Shown: one piece after another, positions 37,777 to 48,460 of the stretch | How the letters are laid out: each line of letters begins with the position of its first letter | Numbering within the stretch: the first letter of the stretch is position 1 | Assembly: GCF_019578655.1 (NCBI RefSeq) | Contig: NC_063265.1 | Span: forward strand, 18,090,285-18,154,284 | Direction: 5' to 3' | DNA length: 64,000 nucleotides | Source of the DNA: Ricinus communis | Taxonomy: Eukaryota; Streptophyta; Magnoliopsida; Malpighiales; Euphorbiaceae | Made by a program: the position numbers and the translations under genes | The notes under the pieces: generated by a model | Seen by the model: the letters and a program-made list of their open reading frames with translations, nothing else | Database searches by the model: none | What the model was told of the DNA's origin: nothing

Positions 37777-38145
37777 TTATTTACATATAAAAAAGAAAGA
37801 GAGGAAGGATGGCTTGTTAATGGGGTCCTTGATGTTGATATTTTTTTATTTTATGGTTGATCCATTCTATCAATTAATATTAGTAGTTTTGTTAGATAAC
37901 CTAAATCAAGGCACTTTGATTTGGAATTTTAACTAATACCCTAATAATCATCAAGATATTATAGTACAACCTGACAAAATTATCCTTGACAGCAACAGAT
38001 TAAAAGATAATTAAGTCAATCTAAATTGGGGACAGGAGAGGAGCCACTTTTGGTACATATTTACAGCTGGAATATAAATTTTGGAGGTTTATGTTTTATA
38101 CATTTATGCAACCCTTTATAGTCCTTGTTGGTAAATGTTTTAATA

Positions 38146-38996
38146 AGGGTATGTTTGGTATGGGACAAAAAGGTGAAAGTCTTAAGGGGTTAACCTTCCC
38201 CCTTATTTACCTCTTCTTTGGTATATTTTGGGGGAAATGGGTAAAGTTTAGGGAGGTTATCACCTGACCCCTTAATACAGCTGAAATTTTGATATTTGTT
38301 TTTAACTCATTATCTTAATTAAAGAGCTAAACAAAGAGTATTTTCTAAATTCTATATTAATTTTAAAATTTAATTTGTATATTTAGAAATTTTAAGATAA
38401 TTTTTATAACCCAAAGTTTTTATTATTATATGTTTTATTAATTTATAATTCATTTATAAATTACTCTCGCTATGTAATTAAGTAATTAAAACAACGACTA
38501 ATTAGTTAATTTTTTATATTTTAATTATAATTTACGTACATCATTAATTATTAAGCAATTAAGTATTTAATTTAATTATTTTTATTAATTAAACAATTAC
38601 TCTAAATATTTACTAATATTTTGTTTTAATTTTATTAGTTAAGTAATTTCTCTAATTAATTAATTGGTAATTCATTTATTAATTAGTAATTAGTTAATTA
38701 GAGCTTGTTAATTATTTAGTTAAACAATATATTCATTTAATATATGGATATTTATTATGATACAAATAATAATTTTACATATTTTTATATATTAATTAGG
38801 AAATATTACTAAAATAAAATCTTAATATGACATTATAGTTACATGAGATTTTTATTTTCAAGCTTATTTTCTTTTATTTTCGTATCAAAGATACTTAAAA
38901 GCTGTCCTTCTTCACCCCGCTAATCACTATCCCTTAAGTGTCACTCTTGTAATTAACTGTTAACCCCATTATTCAAACCCTATATCAAAGGTAACC
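38146..38996. mobile_element. MITE-like non-autonomous DNA element, boundaries uncertain
   Basis: The left end reads AGGGTATGTTTGGTATGGG and is followed by GGGGTTAACC. The right end reads GTTAACCCC, then TTCAAACCCTATATCAAAGGTAACC. The two ends are roughly inverted relative to each other, with a shared GGGGTTAAC word. The interior is about 550 bp of nearly pure A/T without coding capacity. The ends resemble those of plant hAT or Harbinger-type MITEs; the family cannot be fixed without alignment. Confidence 0.45.
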
Positions 38997-39668
38997 TGAA
39001 AAAAATTAATGGTGACCCATCAATTATTAATTGAGTATAGCAATTTTAAATTTTTGGAAATGACTTGCTAGTCACTATTAAAGAGTAAGGCCAAAGATTA
39101 CTTAACAAAGACAAGTTTCACCTAGAGCTATTTATCAGAAAGAAGACATATTTTTAGGACAAACAAGAAAGGGTATTGCCTAATCCTCATACACATATAT
39201 GAGATAATAAGCTTTATTTCCAATGGAGAGAGAGAAAGAGAGAATCCCCTTATTGGGAGTTGAGGGAAAAGATACATAAAAAATGAAATTTTACTGAATC
39301 ATTTGATTAAAAATATACAAATTAACCTTTAATTATGTAAGATGCTAAGCATAATCTCAGTTGAAATTAAGGTACAAAGAATAATATTGTTTCTTAAAAA
39401 AAATGTTTTTAGTCCTGTAAGGTATAATTACTGATTTAACAGAAGGATTTGAAAATCATTGTTTCTATGGCTAAAGCATCAGTTAGTCATTGGGAATCAA
39501 ATGTTTTCAAGGTTATGTTACTTCTGGCATAACCTTTTCTTTTTGAAGTTGAAGGAATTGAATTTTAACAACTTGGTACTTCAGAATGGATTATATAAAA
39601 TCCAATTAAATAGGATAAATGTAATTTTTAAACTTTATAAACATTGAATTTGTGAAAAGAAAGGACAT

Positions 39669-39672
<4 letters not shown>

Positions 39673-39700
<28 letters not shown>
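39673..39700. repeat. (AT)n microsatellite
   Basis: About 14 AT dinucleotides in spacer DNA upstream, in + coordinates, of the second dirigent gene's 3' end. Confidence 0.9.
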
Positions 39701-40359
39701 GACTAGACAGTAGAGGGTTGAGTCCATATAAGAAGAAAGTGAAGAGTAATGGGCCTAAAAGCCCCATCAAAATAAGAGTTTTAGTAAGTAGAGTCCAAGA
39801 TGTTTGGACAAAGCCCATGAGTATGTGAGGGGGAACCCAGTAAAATGCAAATGGATATTTAGGCCCGTTAACTATAATTAATATAAAACAATTTGAGCGG
39901 TTGTGAATAATCAATTGTTACATAATAGACCCGGTTACATGAATTATGTACCTAATACCAAAACACGTAATTTTGATAAGTTATAAAATTGGTGTAAGGC
40001 TGGTATAATTGAAAGTTACTTGATAGTTTACATTATGAAATGCTAAGAAAAAACAAATTAAAACCATGAATTTAAATTCATTGCAAGTTAGGTAAATTAT
40101 TATACAATAAAATGATTGTTTTTTTTTTACATTTCAACTCTTTATTTTGTATTATATTATTATTAATAATTTTATTATTAGTATTTTTCGCTAATAACAT
40201 GTATAATTTTTGGGAAAAAAAAAAAACCCAAATATTACATAAAGTCAACAGCAGTCATAATTGTGAAGAAACAAGAAAGCAATACAAATACATAATTAAA
40301 CAACGATGAAGCATACAATGTCTAACAATTATAATAAACAAGTGAAACCAAACAATTGA

Positions 40360-40920
40360 TCAGTAATGGAAGACATAGACATTATACTCAACAATGGCAT
40401 TATTAGTCTTGAGATCAATGGTGTGCGTCCTCGCCTGAGCATAGCCACGAGCAAATCTGAAAACTCTGCTTCCACCAACTATAGACATCTCTCTCACGCC
40501 TGAAAATATGGCATTATGCCCTAAAAGACTCAGTGTGCTACCGTTATACTTTCCTTCAGTGAATACAAAGTTGAAAACCATCAGAAACTCAACATCAGTT
40601 TGCGATGCCGAGGCAAACATCCCCTGTGCATTTCCTATACGCTTTGAGTTTATGTCTGGCCCTGCAGTCAGTGGGTCATCGGCTATGAATATGGTGCCGA
40701 AGAGTGTTGATGAATTTGTGCCTGGCTTGGTGACAGGGATGGCTGTAGGGTTTTTGCTTGTGATTATGTCGTGGAAGTAGAAGTGGAGGTGGGTTAGTTT
40801 CTCTTGCTTTAGACCTATTGACTCTGGGGATAACTTTCTCGAGAAACTGTGGGATTTTGTGGTTGAAAGAAAGATGAGGATGAGCGTGGTGGACGTGAGA
40901 AAATGCAGGGTTTGGGCCAT
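40360..40920 (-). CDS. Dirigent protein, DIR-b/d-like, intronless (second copy)
   Basis: This gene encodes a 186-residue secreted dirigent protein, a clear paralogue of the one at 3171-3761. A signal peptide covers about residues 5-23. Family landmarks are HFYFHDI (46-52, acidic D51), DDPLT (81-85), GKYNGS (123-128), and VREMSIVGGSRVFRFARGYA (142-161). The C-terminal AIVEYNVYVFHY is identical to that of the other copy. Sequons are at N69 and N126. Like its partner it lacks cysteine, so the disulfide of the pinoresinol-forming group is absent. The proteins diverge mainly in the signal peptide and in the loop at about residues 53-80. The gene lies on the opposite strand so the two copies converge across about 37 kb, with the zinc finger gene and the small unknown gene between them. 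Role: directing phenoxy radical coupling in the apoplast; the substrate is unknown. Confidence 0.95.
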   Translation of the reverse strand: MAQTLHFLTSTTLILIFLSTTKSHSFSRKLSPESIGLKQEKLTHLHFYFHDIITSKNPTAIPVTKPGTNSSTLFGTIFIADDPLTAGPDINSKRIGNAQGMFASASQTDVEFLMVFNFVFTEGKYNGSTLSLLGHNAIFSGVREMSIVGGSRVFRFARGYAQARTHTIDLKTNNAIVEYNVYVFHY

Positions 40921-40985
40921 GGCGTTTGGGGTGTTGAGGGGATGAAAGAAATGGAGATAACCTTCTTGAGAACTATAGCTGTGTA

Positions 40986-40994
40986 ATTTATATA
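40986..40994 (-). promoter_or_regulatory. Probable TATA box of the second dirigent gene
   Basis: On the minus strand this reads TATATAAAT, about 66-74 bp upstream of the ATG at 40920. This implies a short leader of about 40 nt. Confidence 0.55.
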
Positions 40995-40999
40995 ATAAG

Positions 41000-43900
41000 G
41001 TGCACAGTGTTGATATGTTTTCTACGCTATTAAGATGACATTACATTGTTTCTATTTTGAAAGGATTTTGTATATATGGAAATTACCCCATTCATATATG
41101 TATATGGACTAACTCAATGAGTTCTTTTTCTAAGTGACCTTTTTTTTTTTTTTTTTAACTAACTCAGACAGTCAAGATTAAGGGAAAGTTTGATATTAAT
41201 GATTTATTGCAGCACCTTTTATTGGAAGCTTTATTTATTTTTTATTTTTAATATTTATGTTTTCATTAAACTTGTTTTCTTTAAAATATAATTTACTCTA
41301 CTAAAAAGACTGACTTTCTAAAAGCAGTTGTATTAAAAATAAAAAATAAAAAAAAGAAACAAATGATAAAAGCAATGAAACTGGCCATGGTAAAGTACCA
41401 TTGAACCAAATATAAAATTTGAATAACGGTTAAGTTTGGTGTCGCTTACACTAACATTCATTCTTATATTTTCTTTAAAAAAGGTACCGCAAAAATTAAA
41501 ATAATACTGTAAAAGATAATATATATGAGTCCTAATAAATAGGGTAAAAATATTTTTAAAAAATACTGTAAAATAAAAAAAACTATAGTAAATATTAAAA
41601 CATTGTTATATGCCAAATGACAGTTCAACCATCACTATTAATGTCGTTAATAAAGTAATATTTAAATTAAATTCAATGCTGTTAGTACTTTTAGTGCGAG
41701 GTGTGGCCTATGTTTATGTATGTTGGGTTAAAATCTATAAAAAATTATTTCATTGGGAAAAAAGACATGAAAAGAAAAATAATAAAATTGAAATAGATAT
41801 TTTAATATTTTTTATTTTTTTTTATTTTTTTAGTTATTTTTAGATATAACAATAAAAAAATAACTGAAAAATAATTAAAAAATTAAAAATTAAAATAAAA
41901 TGTAAACTTAAAAAAATTTAAAAACAATAATTTTGAAACAAATATATCCACAGTAAAAATGATGTTTTTTTTTTTTGATTTTATGATATTTTTATAAAAT
42001 TTTCTTGTTGTTAATCATTTCTTTGGGTATTTTCCTTCTTTAATCAAAAAAAAAAAAAAAACAATTAAAGTCAAATTCTTTGCACGAATTCCATGCTTGG
42101 AATAAACTAATACATTTGGAAGATACAACGAAGATTTTTCTTCACACGACATTTGAAGACAAAGGAAAAATAATTAAGAAAGAAAAAAGAAAAAAAGGAG
42201 ATAAGAACAAGTGGCTATATTCAACATTCAAATGCAACGACGGTTCTTCTGATTGGAGAACTGTTTATAAAGTATATATATATATATATATATATAGAAT
42301 TAGCTACGCTGTCAATTTCAGCAAGTCAATGAATCCAAAGCACAATGTCCATTATCACATTTTCAGAGACTATATTTTAAGTTTTAGTTTATTAATTAAT
42401 TTATTAATATTTAAACCGGTGAAGAAGAATTGTATTTTAAACCTATAGACTTAATTTTATTTAAAATAAATATGAATATTCTATTAATAAGAATTGATAA
42501 GTGCATCTTTATATAAAAAAATAAAAGTAAACATTAAAGATTAAGAAATACATGTAAATAAATTTACTTTTAATAATCATCAATTATGTTGATGGAGCAG
42601 TACATTGTAATTCTATTTAGTGGCACTAAATAAAATAACTTTTTATTTTTTTGTCTTCTTCTGATGAATTTTTTTTCTCTCTGTCAAGTTAACTTTATTT
42701 TTCAAAAGCACTGTATATTTTTACTCTTTTATAATTTTAAATATATATTTTTTAGATAAAATATATAAAGTTACAAATCGTGAAAAATTAACTATTTATT
42801 GATAAAAAAAATTCAATTCGTAAAGACTCAACTCTATTTGTTTTGATTACTATAAAATATTATATTTCATATATTTGATAACATGAATTTAGAACTTAAT
42901 AATTTCTAATTTCAGTATTGACTCTCAGATCGTGATAAAAAAGTTACTAATTAAATAAAATTAATTTGATGATCAAATAATAACATTATGAGTTGTTAAG
43001 TTTTAAATTTATATTATTAAATAGTTTGAATACAATAACAATGTCCTAATAGAAAAACATTGATCAAATATTTATGAATCAAAAATCTCTATTTAAAATA
43101 ATTATTTTATCATAATTTATACCTACGTAGCTTTCTTTCAAAAAATAAAAATAAAAATTATCAAAGAGTTTATCTCTTATTTTTTTTATCTCGAAACTCT
43201 TTCAATCTTTACAATCATACAAAGAAAGATTTATTGATAGAAAAGGAAAAAATACAAACACAACCAACAAACATATCTCAAAATGGAATACCTTTTCCAG
43301 AATGGATTCCCCTCATTAAACCTTTCTCCATTTTCCAAAACACTTATCCAAAATTTTCTTTTTATATAAACTTTAATATATATTAATGGGGCTTATAACC
43401 ATAGATATATATGTGTATATACATATGTGAATATGTTTTTGGAAAATGAAAATATGTGTTTGTTTATCAAGGAAATGAAAAGGGGAAAATACAAGAAGAA
43501 AAGAAAGTTAAGGGAGAAAGATTTCCTTCTAATATGTGTCATCTCTTAATAAAATGGCTAAATATATAACAAACAGTGGCTTATTTTTCCAAGGGCAAAT
43601 TGCTCACTAGCTTTCCTGCAGCGAGCCAAGGTTTTACTTTCTTATTGAACTAAACTGATATAAAGAGTTAGCCTTCGTATATGGTATTAACAATTCTGAA
43701 ATTTTCTTGGCTAATTTTTGCGAATTACCGGCTATAGTTAGAGGCATGACATATATATAAAATAGTGATTATATTTAAACTTTATATTACTTTTCTATTA
43801 TCTTAATATAAAGCACTTAAATATTACATATCGGGCAAGTTTATATTCTCAACTGAAATCAATATCCTTTATCATATTTACTTTAAATTTATAAAGTCCC

Positions 43901-46380
43901 AACCTTATTCTAAAACTATTTGTATATAAAAACAAATTAAATTCAGATTTAATTATTAAATAAATGACAAATATATCTTGAATGTCTTATATTTAAATCA
44001 TATATATATATCACTCATTCAACCGTTAAAAAGACACCGAGAGAAATCCTTATATACAAACACTAAAACCCACGTTCAATTCAGTCGGATAATTATAGAT
44101 CAAAGAAGTGGAAGAGGGGACCAAGTAAAAAAGAAGAAAAAGCATTTGTTTAGTTGCTTTACTTCTTTATGCATTTTTTATTATAATTTCTTAAAAAATA
44201 TATTACTTTCTAAGATAATTCTTTTTTTATCCATCTCTTTTTCTTTTGATTTGTTAATTTATTAAGTATAATTATAAAAAACTGCATTTATTAGTTGGCA
44301 CTAATATTATCACATGCAATTAATTTTTATATTTCATGATTTTAATTTTTAAATACTAGAAGTTAATAATATTAATCTAAAATTTTATATTTTTTAAACT
44401 GTATGTAGAATGAAAATGAATTATCTTTAAGAATGGAAAAAATATTTGATTATAAGAAATTATAATGTCACATAATACAGTAAAATAAGTTATTATAAAA
44501 CTGTGGGCTAATATGTTTTCTTTCCCTTTTGAGCTTTTCACCTGCCATCATTTTCACTTTTTAATTTGTAATGTATTTCAATGTATGTTGAATAGGATAA
44601 AAACTATTTTAAGAATTATAATATAATCATATATTTAAAATTTAAATTTGAGACTTTTGTTAAATTAAAAGAAATCTTTACTATATCATCTACATATTCT
44701 TGGTCAATTTCTGCAATTTCTTCGCCACTTTTCTGGCGTGTCTGTCTGCCTGTGTGATCAGTTCAATTGTCCACCAATGTGGTCCGTCAAGCCCTCAAGT
44801 GAACATGAGTTATGAGCAAGTAGGACCCCAAAGTTCTATTATTACACCCAACATCATTCCTCAAATTCCATCTACAGCAGATTGCAATACAGAATGAAGG
44901 AACATTATGAAAAAGAAAGAAAAGAAAACAAACAAACAATATTTTGCGTGCCTTTGTACCAATTTTGAATTGATAGGCAGACTACAAGAATAAATGAAGT
45001 TCTTTATTTTCGGAGGCACTTCAAGGCAGGGCCCAAATTTGGTGGTGCAATAAGGGGAACATGGCTCTCTTTTTAAGTTACAAATTTATCTATGAAGTGT
45101 TAGATTATTTTTAAAAATGCTTAATCGTCAAATACTTTTGCATTTTGTTTCTAAATCTAACACAAAAATTTTCAGTTTCTTAATTAAATTTTTTAATTTT
45201 AACAATGTACTTTTATGTTAATTTTGATTTTAACATTTGAAAAAATTAAATATAGTTACAATTTCAGTAATAATATAAAGAAAGAAAAATATCGACTCGA
45301 CATTAGAATTGTTGGTTCATTCCGTTAAAATAAAGGATCATTTAAATAAATAATTAACAAAAAATATTTTTATAAAATATGTTATTTATATATTCAAAAT
45401 TCAAACGATAATTGAATGGTAGAACTTTTTATTTATAATTTTTATTTTTTCGTCATTTGTTGTAACAGTTAAATATGTTTCCAGCCTTAGAAGGAAACTT
45501 TTCCTAAAATATGGATAAATAAGCAATCTTAATATTGATTTGATTTTTTTTTAGCGAGAAAATTATAACGACATCGGTAAATTTTGACTGATAATTTTAT
45601 TAAAGACTACAATTAAAATTAACATTACAATATATTACTAATATTAAAAATAACTACCTACTAAATTTTGAAAGAAGTACGAAGCAGAAAATTAATTTAA
45701 CAATCAAAGTCTTAATACAGTACTTAGTAGCCTCCCTAGAAATTTCCCATTCATGGGTCTGCCTCCTATATTTCAATTATGTCCTTTTAGTTATTTAATT
45801 TGAATTCTCATATATTACTAAATTTGGATTTTAGTCATTATATTATTATTCTTTTTATTTATATTCTCTTTAATGTTTTGATTTTAGCTCCATATATTTA
45901 AAAGATATAAATTTAACTCTCCCTGAGTTAATTTCCAGTTCTGCCCCTGCTTGTACTTCTCCCTTTCACCAGTTAGCATCACAATCTGACACTACCTTCC
46001 TTTGAATACCTATACTTTAACTGAATAATATGCGGCCTGTTTTCGTAAAAATACCAAGCACATTCATCATTGCCTCCCCTTTCATCTCTAATAGGCAAGC
46101 AAAGATTACGCATGCATCCTACTAATTAAACAATGCCCCTATTACATTTTAAAATTCACACCGAATCAGTCGGTCCAATTAAAATAATAAAAATTAAACT
46201 AATAATCGCTTCGATTTATATTTTAAAATTAATTTAGTTTAATCTAGCATAATCAAAACCAGCTGGTTAATTTATCGATCAATCACTCCCCTATAAAATG
46301 TCGAATCATAAGCAAATTGAACCTTGGTTGCAACATAAGAACGAGATTGCCTCTACTTGATGAGCTTTCAGGTAAGAAAA
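41000..46380. other. AT-rich intergenic region, no gene recognised
   Basis: Low-complexity spacer with homopolymer runs, an (AT)n tract at 42272-42296 and some denser patches (44520-44900, 45720-46090) that carry only short unrelated frames. No gene, RNA gene or intact mobile element is supported. Confidence 0.6.
42272..42296. repeat. (AT)n microsatellite
   Basis: About 12 AT dinucleotides in spacer DNA. Confidence 0.88.
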
Positions 46381-46480
46381 TGATATAATCGCCACTATCA
46401 TAATTTTCTTTCATAAATCAATTCCAACTTCCAAGTAAAATTATTATTTGGGCATTTGATTATTTTCTTTTTAACAAAAA

Positions 46481-46511
46481 TGGGCCAGCTTCTATCAAAA
46501 GCCCAGGCCCA
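46481..46511. promoter_or_regulatory. Cluster of three site II (TGGGCY) promoter elements
   Basis: TGGGCC at 46481-46486, AGCCCA at 46500-46505 and GGCCCA at 46506-46511 lie within 31 bp. They are about 680 bp upstream of the small twin CX9C gene and about 1.95 kb upstream of the RMC1-like start. Site II elements are bound by TCP factors and are enriched in plant nuclear genes for mitochondrial and ribosomal proteins. Their position suggests transcription starts shortly downstream (about 46550-46620), with a 5' UTR intron before the first coding exon. The transcription start itself is not visible. Confidence 0.6.
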
Positions 46512-47192
46512 TGTTACTGGTGAATCATGTAATTGACTGGCAGTTAGGAAGCTCCATCCTGCTCGCAGACAATAATAACTGCTGAAACTTTTCTCAGTAA
46601 CCAAACATTTTTCAAAGCAAAACTCAAATGATCAATTCTCAGTGTATTTTCTTTTTTTCTCGCTTTCTCTAATTTTTGTTGATCAAATTCATCAAGTTTG
46701 TTTTTTTATTTTAATGTATTTCTTTTTTCTCTTATTGTATCGGAATCAAACACTGAAATCACTGAATTATTGTTTGTTTTAGGGCCAAAAGTAAGATAGT
46801 TGTAAGTTATTATAGGTAGTTAAGTCGATTTATTCAAATTCGTACTCTTTTATTTTTTGAGATTCTATGAAGCTAAATTTGTGTGTATAAGCTGACTAAT
46901 TAGAACTTATTGTCTTACTAGAAGGTAATTAAATACGATTGAAATTAGGGTTTTAGCTGATTGATTCTGTCTCGTACTAGAAATAATGCTATAATATAGG
47001 GTTATATATAATTCAAAAGCATGAGCCAATTCTCTTACTAAAAATGAAATTTTTTTATGTATTTTGCTAATCTTTGTATCAATTTGATAAACATTGTCAT
47101 TTGTCCTTCTGAAATGGTTGGCGTATATCTGCTAATCTAGTTTGGGTGTATTTCCTTTTAGGTATCTCAATCTCTTATGTAGTATCATAGAT

Positions 47193-48141
47193 ATGAAAGA
47201 AAGGAACACTACTTCAACACTCAACCGCATTTTAGTAAATTGTGCTGCGAAGGTTTGTGTATAAGCTTCAACTAGTTGCTTGGTTCTAATGGCTAAAAGT
47301 CGTAGGATTTATTAATGACATAGCGAGCCAAATGTTTTTCTGCAATGGAAAATTCTGTGTTTTCCATAAAATAAAGATCTTGCTTAAGAGATGAATTGGT
47401 TGTTTTTTTTTTTTTTTTTTTTTTTTTTTCTGGTAGTAGTTTGTGAAAAGTCAGATATTCTTAATTACTTGTAACTATGATTTTTTGTTAAATCTCTTTG
47501 CGTTGTCTTTTGTAAGTAACTACAGAGCTATAAATAATTTGTTATTTACTTGCACAGTTAAGAATGAAAAGTCCAAATTATCTAGAATAAGTATCTTTAC
47601 CTTTTTGTCTTTTCTCACTTGGGGCATCTTTCTACCGTAGTAACAAGTTAGTTTAAATTCTTGATAATTTGGTTTTACAAAGACCACTCGAACTTTCTTA
47701 TTTTCCCAAGCTGGAAGTGTACCACTTGACGGGCCTAAAGTTAGCTTGTTTTAGCTTGGTGGTTAAATAAGCTTTTAGAAAGAGATGCACTAGAACCTGT
47801 TTTTTGATACATGTGAGTTTTCTTGTCTCTATGATGCGTCTTTTCTTAAAAATTTATATTGCAGGCAAAAGATTATGGCAACTGTGTTGCAGCAAAGGTT
47901 CCAGAAATTGAGCGTGATATGTGCCTGAAAGAATTTGTTGCATTGAAGAACTGCATGCAGAATATGGTAGCATTCTTTTGTAATTAATAAGAAATCAAAA
48001 TGTTGCATACGAGACCCAAGAATACTTGAAAAGAAAGAAAGCATACACAAGAAATAAGAACTGTTATTGTTTTGTCTTCTTTTGAAGATGTGCTAACATC
48101 ATTTTCTTCGTTTTGGTTGACAGCTTCGGAGAAAGGTCTAA
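47193..48141 (+). CDS. Twin CX9C protein, NDUFAF8-like complex I assembly factor, three exons
   Basis: Three small exons with GT-AG introns (47193-47252, 47865-47966, 48124-48141) encode 59 residues. The Cys pattern is a twin CX9C: C17-x9-C27 and C40-x9-C50, the signature of small proteins folded by the Mia40/Erv1 relay in the mitochondrial intermembrane space. The surrounding residues (AKDYGNCV, then DMCLKEFVALKNCM) match the NDUFAF8 (C17orf89) family, which with NDUFAF5 supports early complex I assembly. The ORF ends LRRKV. The start is the first ATG of exon 1; no in-frame stop lies directly upstream, and a splice acceptor could sit just before it, so the N-terminus is a little uncertain. 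It lies only 319 bp upstream of the RMC1-like ATG, on the same strand, with no AATAAA between them. It may therefore be an upstream ORF of that transcript rather than a separate gene. No symbol is given because plant naming is unclear. Confidence 0.85.
47403..47429. repeat. Poly(T) tract within intron 1 of the twin CX9C gene
   Basis: An uninterrupted run of 27 T residues, on the coding strand, inside the first coding intron. Such tracts are prone to slippage, and the exact length may differ between individuals or reads. Confidence 0.9.
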
Positions 48142-48460
48142 GCATTTCTCTTCAATATTTTAGGCATCGACTAAGCAAAGTTCATTTAGACTTTCAGGGG
48201 GTAATGGACATCATTCAAATACAAAAAAGAGAAAACAAGATTATCTCTCTGGGACGGTAGTGATTCTTTAGCACCAACATTGTTTTCTTTGTTCTGTTTA
48301 TTTGATCATGGCTCTATTGTTTTTTTGCTGTTCCAGTAATTTAATCCTTCTCTTTTTTCAGTGATTGAAGCATATGATCTGGTCGTAGATTGTTCATTTC
48401 AATATTTGCTATATACTCTTTTTATTTTGTTCTCAAGTTTGAGAGGCAAAGAACTCAAGA
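48142..48460 (+). other. Spacer between the CX9C stop and the RMC1-like start; likely 5' UTR
   Basis: This 319-bp gap has no AATAAA and no obvious promoter. A strong acceptor-like site (T-rich tract ending CTCAAG at about 48437) lies 24 bp before the RMC1-like ATG, and a possible donor (ACG|GTAGTG) lies near 48257, so part of the gap may be an intron in a joint transcript. A further short ATG-initiated frame of 18 codons runs from about 48204 to 48260. Whether the gap holds a separate promoter cannot be read from sequence. Confidence 0.5.

Larger units (their letters stand above)
37000..40340. other. Intergenic region with AT tract and MITE-like element, no gene recognised
   Basis: This holds a pyrimidine-rich stretch (37250-37480), a long (AT)n tract (37710-37768), a MITE-like element (38146-38996) and a second (AT)n tract (39673-39700). 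A patch with three TGGGCC/AGCCCA-type words lies at 39749-39880. Frames across the microsatellites are artefacts of the repeats. No gene is supported. Confidence 0.55.

Noticed and set aside
37637..37936. A 99-codon frame with a long Ile-Tyr repeat.
   Set aside because: It is the (AT)n microsatellite read in frame, with no support outside the tract.
40508..40780. A 90-codon + strand frame overlapping the second dirigent gene.
   Set aside because: It is the antisense shadow of the dirigent coding sequence, which has clear domain motifs on the - strand.
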